Notes: generated from the letters alone by a model not told the origin. Shown: positions 17,111 to 29,711, counted from the stretch's first letter. The stretch is 64,000 nucleotides of DNA from Paraburkholderia sp. BL9I2N2 (GCF_004339745.1 NZ_SMGP01000001.1:124001-188000), one strand, 5' to 3'. Numbers and translations: made by a program.

Positions 17111-18496
17111 ATGGAAGCTGTCCACGGCAGCACGCTGCTGGTCTTCGCGGTGATCGCCATCGCATTGCTGATCCTGCTGATCACGCGCTACAAGGTTTAT
17201 CCGTTCCTCGTCCTGATCATCGTGTCGCTGCTGCTGGGTCTTGCATCCGGCATGCCGATGGCCACCATCGTCAAATCGTTCGAAACGGGTAACGGCAATA
17301 CGCTCGGACACATAGCGGTCGTGGTGGGTCTGGGCACGATGCTCGGCAAGATGATGGCCGAATCGGGCGGCGCCGAGCGTGTCGCCACCACGTTGATCAA
17401 CTTCTTTGGCGAGAAGAACATCCACTGGGCGATGATGATCGTGGCGATCATCGTCGGCTTGCCGGTGTTCTTCGAAGTCGGTTTCGTACTGCTGATTCCG
17501 ATCGCCTTCAACGTCGCGAAGCGCACCAACAAGTCGCTGCTGCTGGTCGGCTTGCCGATGGTCGCGGGCCTGTCCGTCGTGCACGGGCTGCTTCCGCCGC
17601 ATCCGGCCGCGATGCTCGCGGTGCAGGCGTATCACGCGGATATCGGCAGGACCATCGCCTATGGGCTGATCGTCGGCGTGCCGACCGCGATCGTCGCGGG
17701 TCCGCTGTTCGCGTTGCTGATTAGCCGCTATATCAAGCTGCCAAAAGACAACGCGCTCGCCGCGCAATTTCTCGGTCACGATGACGAAGCCAAAAACGGC
17801 ACGCAAAACGCCGCGCCGAAGCGCGAACTGCCCAGCTTCGGCATCACGCTGCTCACGATCCTGCTGCCGGTGATCCTGATGCTGGTGGGAAGCTGGGCCG
17901 ATCTCTTCACCACGCCGAAAACCTTGCCGAACGACCTGCTGCACTTCGTCGGCAATTCGGACGTCGCGTTGCTGATCGCGGTGCTGGTCAGCTTCTGGAC
18001 CTTCGGTGCGAGCCGCGGTTTCAATCGCGAGCAGATCCAGAAATTCTGCGGCGACTGTCTCGCGCCGATCGCGGGCATCACGCTGATCGTCGGCGCGGGC
18101 GGCGGTTTTGGACGCGTGCTGATGGATAGCGGGATTTCGAAGGAAATCGTCAATGTGGCGACCGCCATGCATCTGTCGCCGCTGTTGTTCGGCTGGCTGG
18201 TGGCCGCATTGATTCGTCTGGCCACGGGTTCGGCCACGGTCGCCATGACCACGGCGTGCGGCATCGTCGCACCGATCGCTTCGGCTAGCGGCGTGCATGT
18301 CGAGCCGGAACTGCTGGTGCTCGCCACCGGCTCGGGCTCGCTGATCTTCTCGCACGTGAACGACGGCGGTTTCTGGCTGATCAAGGAATACTTCGGTATG
18401 ACAGTGGGGCAGACCTTCAAGACATGGTCGCTCCTCGAAACCATCATTTCACTGATGGGCTTGGGTTTGACCTTCGCGCTCGCGACGGTCGTGTAA
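17111..18496 (+). CDS. gntP: Gluconate:H+ symporter, GntP family
   Basis: The 461-residue, strongly hydrophobic inner-membrane protein has about a dozen predicted membrane segments. Family signatures include LPVFFEVGFVLLIPIAF, HGLLPPHPAAM, RLATGSATVAMTTACG and SHVNDGGFWLIKEYFG. GGAGG lies just before ATG 17111. It imports gluconate, which gntK (10 bp downstream) phosphorylates to feed Edd and Eda. A T-type hairpin precedes it, so it may have its own promoter. Confidence 0.95.
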   Translation: MEAVHGSTLLVFAVIAIALLILLITRYKVYPFLVLIIVSLLLGLASGMPMATIVKSFETGNGNTLGHIAVVVGLGTMLGKMMAESGGAERVATTLINFFGEKNIHWAMMIVAIIVGLPVFFEVGFVLLIPIAFNVAKRTNKSLLLVGLPMVAGLSVVHGLLPPHPAAMLAVQAYHADIGRTIAYGLIVGVPTAIVAGPLFALLISRYIKLPKDNALAAQFLGHDDEAKNGTQNAAPKRELPSFGITLLTILLPVILMLVGSWADLFTTPKTLPNDLLHFVGNSDVALLIAVLVSFWTFGASRGFNREQIQKFCGDCLAPIAGITLIVGAGGGFGRVLMDSGISKEIVNVATAMHLSPLLFGWLVAALIRLATGSATVAMTTACGIVAPIASASGVHVEPELLVLATGSGSLIFSHVNDGGFWLIKEYFGMTVGQTFKTWSLLETIISLMGLGLTFALATVV

Positions 18497-18506
18497 GGAG
18501 TTTTTG

Positions 18507-19003
18507 ATGATTCTGATCGCAATGGGCGTGTCGGGCGCCGGCAAGACGAGAATTGGCGAAATGCTGGCGGAACGCCTGCATTGCGCGTTCACCGATGGCG
18601 ACGCGTTTCACAGCGCCGCCAACAAGGAGAAGATGCACCACGGCATTCCGCTCACCGACGAAGACCGTTGGCCGTGGCTGCAAACCATCCGCGTGGCGAT
18701 CGTCGAGAAGCAGAAGGCGGGCGAGACGGCGGTATTCACGTGCTCATCGCTGAAACGCTCGTATCGCGACGTCTTGCGCGACGGCGACCGGGACGTGTGC
18801 TTCGTGTATCTGAAGGGCTCGCGTGAAGTGCTGGAGCAGCGTCTGACCACGCGCACCGGCCATTTCTTCGATCCGTCGCTGCTGCAAAGCCAGCTCGACA
18901 CGCTCGAAGAGCCGGGCCCGGACGAAGCGATCACGGTGAGCATCGAACTGTCGCCGGAAGAGATCGTCGTCGAAGTGCTGAGGCAGGTGGAAGCGCGTCA
19001 GTG
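18507..19003 (+). CDS. gntK: Gluconokinase
   Basis: The protein has about 165 residues. It uses ATP to make 6-phosphogluconate from gluconate. The P-loop is GVSGAGKT, with Ala where GVSGSGKS is common; other motifs are GDAFHSAANKEKM, LTDEDRWPWL, CSSLKRSYRD and RTGHFFDPSLLQSQ. I chose ATG 18507 over the adjacent TTG 18504 because AAGGAG sits 6-7 bases upstream. It forms an operon with gntP. Confidence 0.95.
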
Positions 19004-19030
19004 AGTGTGCTTAGTCGCTGCAAATAAAAA

Positions 19031-19054
19031 ACCGCTCCGAGGAGCGGTTTTTTT
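19031..19054. terminator. Terminator between gntK and purB
   Basis: Stem ACCGCTCC/GGAGCGGT with a two-base loop GA, flanked by A-run and T-run. It can end transcription in both directions, serving gntK on the plus strand and purB on the minus strand. Confidence 0.9.
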
Positions 19055-19092
19055 ACGCCTCGGGCTACGAGGCGATGTACGACTCAAGCCGT

Positions 19093-20619
<1,527 letters not shown>

Positions 20620-21372
20620 CTAGTCCGGATAGCCTTCGTAGCCGGGAAACAGGGTGGGCAGCGTGAAGGCCGGCATCGAGTAGCGCGAGAAGCAGCGTGA
20701 GGTGGACGCGGGATGGACCAGATGCAGGCAACTGGCTCGCGGATCGTCCACGGCGATCACGTTGCGGCCTGCCTCGACCACGCGCCGGATGAAGCTCTCG
20801 TCGTCGCACAGGTTGATATCGTCAAAGGCCGAGACCGCGGCAAGCGCTTTGTCGTACACGTATGAGAAACCATAGAACAGGATGAAATCCGCGCCGATCT
20901 GCATTTTCTCGTGGAACTCGATGTGGCTGACCGAACGCCCGCTCAGTTCGTAGTGCAGGCCCACTTTGGCGTTCAGGTCCATGTAGCCGAAGAATTGCGT
21001 GTGCGGCGCGTACATGAAGAAGCCCGATAGCTTGATGAGATCCGCGCGGTTCTCCTGCATCGTCCTGACCATGTGGGCGAGGTAATGCGGCGCGTAGTGG
21101 TCGTCGTCGTCGAAATGGGCGATCACCGAGCCGCGCGATTCGGCGATCAACGCGTTGCGCTTCGCGCCGATCGACATACGCGCGGCGGAATGAAAGTAGC
21201 GAACGCGTACGTCCTGCGACGCCAGCGCTTGCAAATACGCGCTCGGCTCGGGGCTGTCATCGAGGATCAGCCATTCCCAGTCGATCTGCTGGCGAAGCAC
21301 GCAGCGGGCGATGGCCGGCAGCAAACGCTCGCGATTGGCCGTCGGGGTGATGATGGAGACGAGTGGGGACAT
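20620..21372 (-). CDS. Family 2 glycosyltransferase
   Basis: The 250-residue GT-A fold protein has the N-terminal VSIITPTANRERLLPAIARC beta-alpha start, an LILDDSPEP motif, and a DDDDHYAPHYLAHM nucleotide-sugar/metal motif near residue 90. There is no membrane segment, so it probably acts in the cytosol or at the membrane surface. Neighbours give no glycan pathway; acceptor and sugar are unknown. The gap to purB is about 140 bp and holds nothing clear. Confidence 0.82.
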   Translation of the reverse strand: MSPLVSIITPTANRERLLPAIARCVLRQQIDWEWLILDDSPEPSAYLQALASQDVRVRYFHSAARMSIGAKRNALIAESRGSVIAHFDDDDHYAPHYLAHMVRTMQENRADLIKLSGFFMYAPHTQFFGYMDLNAKVGLHYELSGRSVSHIEFHEKMQIGADFILFYGFSYVYDKALAAVSAFDDINLCDDESFIRRVVEAGRNVIAVDDPRASCLHLVHPASTSRCFSRYSMPAFTLPTLFPGYEGYPD

Positions 21373-21609
21373 GGCGGGTTTGCGCGCATGGTAAGGCGCG
21401 TTGTCGACGAAGCTTGGTGGAGGACGCGGCGCACCGGCCGCGGCGGCGTGAGCGCAGCAAGATAGCGGCTCGCCGCCGGCCCGCCCATCGGCGCAATCCG
21501 ATTTCGCATTGGCGGGCTATCGCGCGTTCGCGCGCACACTCGCCACAGCCCGGCTCTCGACACCCACTAGAATGCTGACTTCCTCTCTCCCGTCGGCAGC
21601 AGGCCCCGC

Positions 21610-22566
21610 ATGGAACTGAAATGGCTCGAAGACTTCGTTTCGCTAGCGGAAACGCGTAGTTTCAGCCGCTCGGCTGAATTGCGACACGTCACGCAGCCAG
21701 CGTTCTCCCGGCGGATTCAGGCGCTAGAAGCCTGGCTCGGCACGGAACTGATCGATCGCTCGGTCTATCCGACGCGGCTCACGGCGGCCGGCCAGGTATT
21801 CAACGAGCAGGCGCTCGCCATGCTCTCGCAGTTCCACGAAGCCCGTGCGCTACTGCGCGGCCATACGGCGACGCCGCAGGCGACCATCGAGTTCGCCGTG
21901 CCGCATACGCTGTCGCTGACTTACTTCCCACGCTGGCTGCAGCGGATCGAAGCCCATCTGGGCCCGATCCACACGCGCCTGCGGGCCCTGAACGTGCACG
22001 ACGCGGCGTTGTCGCTGGTGGAAGGCGGCTGCGATCTGATGATGGGCTATCACCATCCCAGCCATCCGGTCGCGCTCGATCCGGGCCGCTACGACATGCT
22101 GACGCTCGGCAATGAGCCGATCAGTCCGTTCTCGGCGCCGGGCCGCGCCGGCCGGCCGCGTCACACCTTGCCGGGCACGGCCGAGGCACCCACGCCTTAC
22201 CTGTCCTACACGCCGAACGCCTATCTGGGACGGATGACCGAAGTGATCCTCGCCAACGCGCCGGAGCGCCTGTACCTCGACCGGCTCTACGAAACCGATA
22301 TGGCCGAAGGACTCAAGGCGATGGCACTGGCGGGGCACGGCATCGCTTTCCTGCCGCACAGCGCGGTGGAAGACGCGGTCGCCGACGGCAAGCTGATCCG
22401 CCTCGACCGCGCCACGCGTGGCACGCCGGAAGGGCAGCTCACACTGACCATGGAGATTCGTCTGTATCGCGACAAGCTCGCGGCGAAGAGCGACGATGCG
22501 CGACAGATACTCGTGCGTCAGTTGTGGGAGGTGGTGTCCGAGGAACTGGCCCAAGGCACGGCCTGA
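21610..22566 (+). CDS. LysR-family transcriptional regulator, HypT-like
   Basis: The 318-residue protein has an N-terminal winged HTH (about residues 1-60, FSRSAELRHVTQPAFSRRIQALE) and a LysR substrate-binding domain (about 90-300). The MELKWLEDF start and the YLSYTPNAYLGRMTEVIL and KAMALAGHGIAFLPHSAV segments resemble the hypochlorite-responsive regulator HypT/YjiE, but the regulatory Met residues cannot be judged here. It is 138 bp upstream of gdhA in the same direction and may regulate it. Confidence 0.82.
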   Translation: MELKWLEDFVSLAETRSFSRSAELRHVTQPAFSRRIQALEAWLGTELIDRSVYPTRLTAAGQVFNEQALAMLSQFHEARALLRGHTATPQATIEFAVPHTLSLTYFPRWLQRIEAHLGPIHTRLRALNVHDAALSLVEGGCDLMMGYHHPSHPVALDPGRYDMLTLGNEPISPFSAPGRAGRPRHTLPGTAEAPTPYLSYTPNAYLGRMTEVILANAPERLYLDRLYETDMAEGLKAMALAGHGIAFLPHSAVEDAVADGKLIRLDRATRGTPEGQLTLTMEIRLYRDKLAAKSDDARQILVRQLWEVVSEELAQGTA

Positions 22567-22704
22567 AATCCTGCTTCCCTACGACGCGAATTTGCGGCTT
22601 CTCGATGGTTATGCAAAAAAAACATAATCGGATAAGGAAACGGCATTGGATTTCAAAACGGCGTTTTTCCACAATGCTGTTACTCGATCAACGCCGGAGC
22701 GTTC

Positions 22705-24018
22705 ATGTCATCCCAGCAACAAGCAGCACAATCCGCATTAACGTTGCAGTCGGTTCCTTCCTACCTGAATAAAGACGATCTCGGCCCGTGGGGCAACTAC
22801 CTGCGTCAGGTCGATCGCGTCGCGCCGTACCTCGGCTCACTGTCCCGCTGGCTCGAAACCCTGAAGCGCCCGAAGCGCATTCTGGTCGTCGACGTGCCTA
22901 TCGAACTCGATAACGGCACGGTCGCGCACTTCGAAGGCTATCGCGTGCAGCACAACGTGTCGCGCGGTCCGGGCAAGGGCGGTGTGCGTTACCACCAGGA
23001 CGTGACGTTGTCGGAAGTGATGGCCTTGTCGGCGTGGATGTCGGTGAAGAACGCTGCGGTGAACGTGCCGTACGGCGGCGCGAAAGGCGGCATCCGTGTC
23101 GACCCGCGCACCTTGTCGCGTGGCGAGCTGGAGCGCGTGACGCGCCGCTACACGAGCGAAATCGGCATCATCATCGGACCGAATACCGACATTCCCGCGC
23201 CGGACGTGAACACGAACGAGCAGATCATGGCGTGGATGATGGACACGTACTCGATGAACCAGGGCCAAACGGCCACCGGCGTCGTGACGGGCAAGCCGAT
23301 CACGCTGGGCGGTTCGCTCGGCCGCCGCGAAGCGACGGGCCGTGGCGTGTTCGTGGTGGCTTCGGAAGCCGCGCGCCGTATCGGCGTCGACATTGAAGGC
23401 GCGCGCATCGCGGTTCAAGGCTTCGGTAACGTGGGCGGCATCGCGGCGCGTCTGTTCCAGGAAGCGGGTTCGAAGCTGGTTGCGGTGCAGGATCACACCG
23501 GCTCGCTGTACAAGTCGACCGGTATCGACGCCGTCGCACTGCTCGAACACGTGGCCAAGACGGGCGGCGTGGGTGGTTTCCCTGAGGCGGACGCGGTCAC
23601 GAACGATGAATTCTGGACCGTCGAATCGGACATCCTGATTCCGGCGGCGCTGGAAAACCAGATTACCGAAAAGAACGCCGGCAAGATCAAGACGAAGATC
23701 GTCGTGGAAGGCGCGAACGGCCCGACCACCACGGCGGCGGACGACATCCTGCACGATCGCGGCATCCTCGTGATTCCGGACGTGGTGGCGAATGCCGGCG
23801 GGGTGACGGTGTCGTACTTCGAATGGGTGCAGGACTTCTCGAGCTTCTTCTGGACGGAAGACGAGATCAACCAGCGCCTCGAGCGTGTGATGCGTGAAGC
23901 ATTTGCCGCGGTGTGGCAGGTGTCGAGCGAGCAGAAGGTGTCCGTGCGGACCGCGGCGTTTATCGTCGCGTGTAAGCGGATCCTGGAAGCGCGCGAACTG
24001 CGCGGCCTGTATCCCTGA
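22705..24018 (+). CDS. gdhA: Glutamate dehydrogenase
   Basis: The 437-residue Glu/Leu/Phe/Val dehydrogenase interconverts glutamate and 2-oxoglutarate plus ammonia. Residues 60-190 contain the catalytic motif [15 protein letters not shown] and [13 protein letters not shown]; the Rossmann part has [12 protein letters not shown]. The length and [14 protein letters not shown] sequence fit the 410-440 residue class, which in related bacteria is NAD-linked. Coenzyme choice cannot be settled by reading. The glutamate importer gltIJKL follows, making a glutamate-use neighbourhood. Confidence 0.95.
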   Translation: MSSQQQAAQSALTLQSVPSYLNKDDLGPWGNYLRQVDRVAPYLGSLSRWLETLKRPKRILVVDVPIELDNGTVAHFEGYRVQHNVSRGPGKGGVRYHQDVTLSEVMALSAWMSVKNAAVNVPYGGAKGGIRVDPRTLSRGELERVTRRYTSEIGIIIGPNTDIPAPDVNTNEQIMAWMMDTYSMNQGQTATGVVTGKPITLGGSLGRREATGRGVFVVASEAARRIGVDIEGARIAVQGFGNVGGIAARLFQEAGSKLVAVQDHTGSLYKSTGIDAVALLEHVAKTGGVGGFPEADAVTNDEFWTVESDILIPAALENQITEKNAGKIKTKIVVEGANGPTTTAADDILHDRGILVIPDVVANAGGVTVSYFEWVQDFSSFFWTEDEINQRLERVMREAFAAVWQVSSEQKVSVRTAAFIVACKRILEARELRGLYP

Positions 24019-24292
24019 TCTTTCCGCGTCTTTCTGTTTCAAACGGCGGTTTCGCTATCCCGCGGATCCGCCGCCAATCCTTGCTTCAACGCGGTCCACA
24101 AGACGGCGTGTTCGACCCGGCGTGCGGCATCGTATCGATGCCGCCCGCCTTTGCATATGCGGAAAGGTTGACCGACCGGCCCGAAGCGCCGTAAACCTGT
24201 AGCGGCGCACACGCAACAACATGGTTTATAGCGATACTTTCAGAATAATTACTTTGCTAAACTGGCGCCGGTTCTTGCCAAGGAGATCACAA

Positions 24293-25186
24293 ATGAAGGT
24301 TAAAAAAGCTGCGCTGCTGCTCGCGACTCTCGGACTGTTCACGGTTGGCGCGCATGCGCAAGACGCTGGTACGCTGAAAAAGATCAAGGACACGGGTGTC
24401 ATTTCGCTGGGTCATCGCGAATCGTCCATCCCGTTTTCGTATTACGACGACAAGCAGAACGTCATCGGTTACTCACAGGAATTCGCCCTGAAAGTGGTGG
24501 AGGCGGTGAAGCAGAAGCTGAACATGCCGAACCTGAAGGTGAAGCTCACGCCGGTCACGTCGCAAAACCGTATTCCGCTGGTGCAAAACGGCACCGTCGA
24601 CATGGAATGCGGCTCGACCACCAACAATGCTGAACGTCAGCAACAGGCTGCCTTCTCGAACACGATCTTCGTGATCGGCACGCGCCTGATGACCAAGAAA
24701 GACTCCGGCATCAAGGACTGGGCGGACCTGAAGGGCAAGACGGTCGTCACGACCGCCGGCACCACGTCCGAGCGCCTGCTTCGCAAGATGAACCAGGACA
24801 AGAGCATGGGCATGAACATCATCAGCGCGAAGGACCACGGCGAGTCGTTCCTGACGCTCTCCACGGGCCGCGCCGCTGCCTTCATGATGGACGACGCACT
24901 GCTCGCGGGCGAACGCGCGAAGTCGAACAACCCGGGCGATTTCGTGATCGTCGGCACGCCGCAATCGCATGAAGCCTACGGCTGCATGATTCGCAAGAAC
25001 GATCCGGAATTCAAGAAGGTGGTCGACGACGCGATCGCCAAGGTCGAAACTTCGGGCGAAGCCGATCAGATCTACAAGAAGTGGTTCGAATCGCCGATTC
25101 CGCCGAAGGGCCTGAACCTGAACTTCCCGGAAAGCGACGACATCAAGGCGCTCTACAAGAGCCCGAATGACAAGGCAATCGATTAA
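24293..25186 (+). CDS. gltI: Glutamate/aspartate ABC transporter, periplasmic binding protein
   Basis: The 297-residue family 3 solute-binding protein has a signal peptide (KKAALLLATLGLFTVGAHA, cleaved before QDAG). The start is ATG 24293, with AAGGAG 8 bases upstream; the upstream open frame is ignored. Motifs include GVISLGHRESSIPFSYYDD, VDMECGSTTNNAERQQQAAF and YKKWFESPIPPKG, close to GltI. It captures the amino acid in the periplasm for GltJK. The 274-bp gap before it holds the probable promoter but no gene. Confidence 0.95.
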   Translation: MKVKKAALLLATLGLFTVGAHAQDAGTLKKIKDTGVISLGHRESSIPFSYYDDKQNVIGYSQEFALKVVEAVKQKLNMPNLKVKLTPVTSQNRIPLVQNGTVDMECGSTTNNAERQQQAAFSNTIFVIGTRLMTKKDSGIKDWADLKGKTVVTTAGTTSERLLRKMNQDKSMGMNIISAKDHGESFLTLSTGRAAAFMMDDALLAGERAKSNNPGDFVIVGTPQSHEAYGCMIRKNDPEFKKVVDDAIAKVETSGEADQIYKKWFESPIPPKGLNLNFPESDDIKALYKSPNDKAID

Positions 25187-25268
25187 ACCTTAGCTGTTTT
25201 TTTGAAACGCCGAACGAAACGGAAGGGGCCACGCGCTTCTTCCGTTTCTTTTTGCTGGAGTCTTGGTC

Positions 25269-26009
25269 ATGTCATATCACTGGAACTGGGGCATTCTGCT
25301 GAGTCCCGTCTCCACCGGCGAGCCGACCACGTATCTGGGCTGGCTGCTGTCGGGCTTCTGGGTGACGATTACGGTATCGCTGTCGGCGTGGGTGATCGCG
25401 CTGATCGTCGGTTCGTTGTTCGGCGTGCTGCGCACGGTGCCGAACAAATGGGCCTCGGGTATCGGCACGGTCTATGTCGCGATTTTCCGTAACATCCCGC
25501 TGATCGTGCAGTTCTTCATCTGGTATCTCGTGATACCGGAGTTGCTGCCTCCCTCAATGGGCAACTGGTTCAAGCAACTGCCGCCGAGCGCGCAGTTTTT
25601 CTCGTCGTCGATCATCTGTCTCGGGCTTTTCACGGCCGCGCGCGTGTGCGAGCAGGTGCGCTCGGGTATCAACGCGTTGCCGCGCGGCCAGCGCGCCGCG
25701 GGCCTGGCCATGGGCTTCACGCAATGGCAGACGTATCGCTATGTGCTGCTGCCGGTCGCGTATCGGATCATCGTGCCGCCGCTTACGTCCGAGTTTCTGA
25801 ATATCTTCAAGAACTCGGCGGTGGCGTCGACAATCGGTCTGCTCGATCTGTCCGCTCAGGCGCGACAACTGGTCGACTACACGTCGCAGACGTATGAGTC
25901 GTTCATTGCGGTCACGCTGGCGTACATGCTGATCAATCTGGTCGTGATGCAACTGATGCGCTGGGTCGAAGCCAAGACCCGGTTGCCCGGCTATATCGGA
26001 GGCAAGTAA
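25269..26009 (+). CDS. gltJ: Glutamate/aspartate ABC transporter permease GltJ
   Basis: The 246-residue HisMQ-type permease has about five membrane helices and the EAA-loop segment [23 protein letters not shown] chose ATG 25269 (MSYHWNWG) with CTGGAG upstream. Its stop TAA overlaps the next gene's ATG by one base (TAATG), so translation of the two permeases is coupled. Confidence 0.94.
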   Translation: MSYHWNWGILLSPVSTGEPTTYLGWLLSGFWVTITVSLSAWVIALIVGSLFGVLRTVPNKWASGIGTVYVAIFRNIPLIVQFFIWYLVIPELLPPSMGNWFKQLPPSAQFFSSSIICLGLFTAARVCEQVRSGINALPRGQRAAGLAMGFTQWQTYRYVLLPVAYRIIVPPLTSEFLNIFKNSAVASTIGLLDLSAQARQLVDYTSQTYESFIAVTLAYMLINLVVMQLMRWVEAKTRLPGYIGGK

Positions 26010-26686
26010 TGCACCATTTCGACTGGAGCGGTATTCCGGGCGCATTGCCTACGCTGTGGACCGGCGCCATCGTCACCCTCAAGATCACGCTGATCGCAAT
26101 CGTGTTCGGCATCGTCTGGGGCACGGTTCTCGCCATGTTGCGGCTGTCGTCGTTCAAACCCTTCGAGTGGTTCGCGAAGGGCTATGTGACGATCTTCCGT
26201 TCGATCCCGCTGGTGATGGTGCTGCTGTGGTTCTTCCTGATCGTGCCGCAAGTGCTGCAAAACGTGCTCGGTTTGTCGCCGGATATCGACATTCGCCTCG
26301 CGTCGGCCATGGTCGCTTTCTCGCTGTTCGAGGCGGCGTACTATTCGGAGATCATCCGCGCCGGCATTCAGTCAGTGCCGCGCGGGCAGGTCAACGCGGC
26401 GTTCGCGCTCGGCATGAGCTACTCGCAGGCCATGCGTCTGATCGTGCTGCCGCAGGCGTTCCGCGCAATGGTGCCGCTGCTGCTCACGCAGGGTATCGTG
26501 CTGTTTCAGGATACGTCGCTCGTCTACGTGATCAGCCTCGCCGACTTCTTCCGCACGGCCACGAATATTGGCGACCGTGACGGTACGAATGTCGAGATGG
26601 TACTGTTCGCGGGCGCGTGTTATTTCGTGATCTGTGTGGTCGCGTCGAGCCTCGTCAAAGGTCTTCAGAAAAAGGTCGCAAGATGA
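26009..26686 (+). CDS. gltK: Glutamate/aspartate ABC transporter permease GltK
   Basis: The 225-residue permease is the partner of GltJ, with a similar fold and its own EAA-like loop ([20 protein letters not shown]). It forms the heterodimeric channel in the inner membrane. Its stop overlaps the gltL start (ATGA), again coupling translation. Confidence 0.94.
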   Translation: MHHFDWSGIPGALPTLWTGAIVTLKITLIAIVFGIVWGTVLAMLRLSSFKPFEWFAKGYVTIFRSIPLVMVLLWFFLIVPQVLQNVLGLSPDIDIRLASAMVAFSLFEAAYYSEIIRAGIQSVPRGQVNAAFALGMSYSQAMRLIVLPQAFRAMVPLLLTQGIVLFQDTSLVYVISLADFFRTATNIGDRDGTNVEMVLFAGACYFVICVVASSLVKGLQKKVAR

Positions 26687-27408
26687 TCTCTATCAAGAAT
26701 GTTTCGAAGTGGTACGGCCAGTTTCAAGTGCTGACTGACTGCACGACGGAAGTCAAAAAGGGTGAAGTGGTGGTGGTGTGCGGGCCGTCGGGCTCGGGCA
26801 AGTCCACGCTGATCAAAACCGTCAACGGCCTCGAGCCGTTCCAGAAGGGCGAGATCGTCATCAACGGGCAGTCGCTCACCGACAAGAAAACCAATCTGTC
26901 GAAGCTGCGTGCCAAGGTCGGCATGGTGTTCCAGCACTTCGAGCTGTTCCCGCATCTGTCGATCGTGCAGAACCTCACGCTCGCCCAGGTGAAGGTGCTC
27001 GGCCGCTCGAACGACGAAGCCACGGCGAAAGGGCTGAAGCTGCTCGATCGCGTCGGCCTGCGTGCGCACGCGGACAAGTTTCCGGGCCAGTTGTCGGGCG
27101 GTCAGCAGCAGCGCGTGGCGATTGCGCGCGCCTTGTCGATGGACCCGATCGCCATGCTGTTCGACGAGCCGACCTCGGCGCTCGATCCGGAAATGATCAA
27201 CGAAGTGCTCGACGTGATGGTCGAACTCGCGCAGGAAGGCATGACCATGATGTGCGTGACGCACGAAATGGGCTTCGCGAAGAAGGTCGCGCACCGCGTG
27301 ATCTTCATGGACAAGGGCTTGATCGTGGAAGACGACCGCAAGGAAGACTTCTTCGCCAATCCGAAGTCGGATCGCGCGAAGGACTTTCTGGCGAAGATTC
27401 TGCACTGA
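26683..27408 (+). CDS. gltL: Glutamate/aspartate ABC transporter ATP-binding protein
   Basis: The 241-residue ATPase drives the importer. Walker A is GPSGSGKST, the Q-loop is in [10 protein letters not shown], the signature is [15 protein letters not shown], Walker B is [13 protein letters not shown], and the H-loop is in VTHEMGF. I chose ATG 26683, inside the gltK stop. It is the last gene of gltIJKL and is followed by a clear terminator. Confidence 0.96.
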   Translation: MISIKNVSKWYGQFQVLTDCTTEVKKGEVVVVCGPSGSGKSTLIKTVNGLEPFQKGEIVINGQSLTDKKTNLSKLRAKVGMVFQHFELFPHLSIVQNLTLAQVKVLGRSNDEATAKGLKLLDRVGLRAHADKFPGQLSGGQQQRVAIARALSMDPIAMLFDEPTSALDPEMINEVLDVMVELAQEGMTMMCVTHEMGFAKKVAHRVIFMDKGLIVEDDRKEDFFANPKSDRAKDFLAKILH

Positions 27409-27456
27409 GTTTGTTCCAGGGCGGCGCCGTTCAGACGGCGTCGCGCGGGCAGAAAA

Positions 27457-27483
27457 AAGCCGCTTCGGAAGAAGCGGCTTTTT
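27457..27483 (+). terminator. Terminator after gltIJKL
   Basis: A 10-bp stem AAGCCGCTTC/GAAGCGGCTT with loop GGAA is followed by TTT and preceded by an A-run. It ends about 50 bp before the convergent amidotransferase gene. Confidence 0.92.
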
Positions 27484-27535
27484 CGTTTCTGGTGATTCGA
27501 TTCGATTCGAGCGAATGCTCGCGTGATTCAATGAC

Positions 27536-28471
27536 TCAGGATTCGAACGCAGCGGCGTCGTCTGCCGCTTCGAGGTCGACCTCGGCTTCTGCCTCCGGCA
27601 ACGCTTCAATCGATGCCGCGATCGTGGTCGCCGAAGCCGACGCATCCAAAGCCGGATTGCGCAACTTTTCCAGCACCGAAGCCGGCACCGGCACATTGAC
27701 GCGCCCGATCACGTCGCCATGCTGGAACATCATCAGGTCGCCCGGCTCGAAGGCGGTCCAGACTTCGTTGTCGGTGAGCGGCTTGGTGGCGATCACCGCG
27801 ACGCGGTCTTCAGGCGTCGTGTATTTGGCGAAATCAATCGACACGTCCGCGTCGACCAGATGCGCGGTGGAAAACGGCCAGCGCCGCACGATGTAATGCA
27901 GATGCGTGGAGCAATGCGCGAACAGCGCCTGGCCGTTCGACATCAGGAAATTGAACACGCCGAACTGCGTGATTTCGCGCGTGAGGGTTTCGAGCGCGGC
28001 AAACAGTTCGTCGAGCGGCGGCTGTTGCGCGCCGGGAAAAGCCTTGCGCAAGCCTTCGAGCAGCGCGCAGAAAGCGAGCTCGCTGTCGGTCGTGCCGACC
28101 GGCTGATATACGCCCGTAAGTACCGGCGAATAATCCTTGAGGTCGCCGTTGTGCGCGAAGATCCAGTGGCGTCCCCACAGTTCGCGCATGAACGGGTGGC
28201 AGTTTTCCAGCAGGATGTGCCCTTGCGTCGCCTTGCGGATATGCGCGATCGTGTTCTTCGATTTGATCGGGTAGCGCTTGACCATTTCGGCGATCGGCGA
28301 GGTGGCCGACGATTGATGGTCGATGAACAGGCGGCAGGCTTTGTCTTCAAAGAAGGCGATGCCCCAGCCGTCGGCGTGGTGATCGGTGACGCCGCCGCGC
28401 GCCGCAAAGCCGGTGAACGAGAACGTGACGTCCGTTGGCGCGGCGCAGTTCATTCCGAGGAGTTGGCACAT
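27536..28471 (-). CDS. Class II glutamine amidotransferase (YafJ-like)
   Basis: The 311-residue Ntn-hydrolase has its nucleophile as Cys2 (MCQLLGMNC). The GGVTDHHADGWGIAFFED, NTIAHIRKAT, NCHPFMRELWG and WIFAHNGDL segments define the GATase_6/YafJ family. It hydrolyses glutamine, but no synthase domain is attached, and the physiological acceptor is unknown. The C-terminal 50 residues are Ala/Glu-rich and likely disordered. It is divergent from pyrC. Confidence 0.88.
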   Translation of the reverse strand: MCQLLGMNCAAPTDVTFSFTGFAARGGVTDHHADGWGIAFFEDKACRLFIDHQSSATSPIAEMVKRYPIKSKNTIAHIRKATQGHILLENCHPFMRELWGRHWIFAHNGDLKDYSPVLTGVYQPVGTTDSELAFCALLEGLRKAFPGAQQPPLDELFAALETLTREITQFGVFNFLMSNGQALFAHCSTHLHYIVRRWPFSTAHLVDADVSIDFAKYTTPEDRVAVIATKPLTDNEVWTAFEPGDLMMFQHGDVIGRVNVPVPASVLEKLRNPALDASASATTIAASIEALPEAEAEVDLEAADDAAAFES

Positions 28472-28637
28472 GTTGCGGGTAAGCCTGTGAACGGGGCGAG
28501 CCGTTACAATGATGATTTTCCAAGCATATCACCGAGCCAGAAACGCCAAATAGCAAAATTGACGTGTGTTTATGCCGCAACGTTGCGGTTTGACCGCATA
28601 GATTGGCTTTTGTCGTCGAATCTCGTCCCCCGCCGCC

Positions 28638-29699
28638 ATGACCGCTTCCAACGCTTCTCTCGACTCCATCACGCTCGCCCGCCCGGACGACTGGCACCTG
28701 CACGTCCGCGACGGCGCGATGCTAGCCGCCGTGTTGCCGGACACCGCGCGCCAGTTCGGCCGCGCGATCATCATGCCGAACCTGAAGCCGCCGGTCACGA
28801 CCACCGCGATGGCGCAGGCGTATCGCGAGCGGATCGTCGCCGCGATTCCCGCAGGCGCAAAATTCGAACCGCTGATGACGCTGTACCTGACCGACAACAC
28901 GCCGCCCGACGAAATCCGCCGCGCGCGAGAAAGCGGCTTCGTGCATGGTGTGAAGCTGTATCCGGCGGGCGCGACGACCAACTCGGACGCGGGCGTCACC
29001 GACATCATGAAGTGCGCCAAAACGCTCGAGGTGATGCAGGAGTTGGGCATGCCGCTGCTCGTCCACGGCGAGGTGACGGATTCGTCGATCGATCTGTTCG
29101 ATCGCGAGAAAGTGTTCATCGACCGGGTCATGACGCCGCTGCGCCGCGCGTTTCCGGCGCTGAAGGTAGTGTTCGAGCACATCACCACGAAAGATGCGGT
29201 CGACTATATCCGCGAGGCCGGCGTGGCGCCGGAACTGCTGGGTGCGACGATCACGGCGCATCACCTGCTGTACAACCGCAACGCGATTTTCCAGGGTGGC
29301 ATTCGGCCGCATTACTACTGCCTGCCGGTGTTGAAGCGCGAGACGCATCGCGTGGCGCTGGTCGAGGCGGCGATCTCGGGCAATCCGCGCTTCTTCCTCG
29401 GCACGGACAGCGCGCCGCATCCGAAGGGGCTGAAAGAGCACGCGTGCGGCTGCGCGGGTTGCTACACGGCGCTGCACGCTTTGGAACTCTATACGGAAGC
29501 GTTCGACAAGGCCGACGCACTGGACAAGCTCGAAGGCTTCGCGAGCTTTTTCGGCGCCGATTTTTATGGCCTGCCGCGTAGCGCGGACAAGGTCACGCTG
29601 CGTCGTGAGGAATGGACGCTGCCGGCCGAACTGCCGGTCGGCGATACGCCGGTCGTGCCGTTGCGCGGCGGCGAGTCGATCGGCTGGCGCCTGGTTTAA
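28638..29699 (+). CDS. pyrC: Dihydroorotase
   Basis: The 353-residue class II dihydroorotase cyclises carbamoyl-aspartate in pyrimidine synthesis. Zinc ligands are in [10 protein letters not shown] near residue 16, the carboxylated Lys is in [14 protein letters not shown], and His ligands are in LLVHGEV and [12 protein letters not shown]; the catalytic Asp is in FLGTDSAPH. It is followed 12 bp later by a DUF3025 gene, so both are probably one transcript. Confidence 0.96.
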   Translation: MTASNASLDSITLARPDDWHLHVRDGAMLAAVLPDTARQFGRAIIMPNLKPPVTTTAMAQAYRERIVAAIPAGAKFEPLMTLYLTDNTPPDEIRRARESGFVHGVKLYPAGATTNSDAGVTDIMKCAKTLEVMQELGMPLLVHGEVTDSSIDLFDREKVFIDRVMTPLRRAFPALKVVFEHITTKDAVDYIREAGVAPELLGATITAHHLLYNRNAIFQGGIRPHYYCLPVLKRETHRVALVEAAISGNPRFFLGTDSAPHPKGLKEHACGCAGCYTALHALELYTEAFDKADALDKLEGFASFFGADFYGLPRSADKVTLRREEWTLPAELPVGDTPVVPLRGGESIGWRLV

Positions 29700-29711
29700 G
29701 GCATCAGCAAG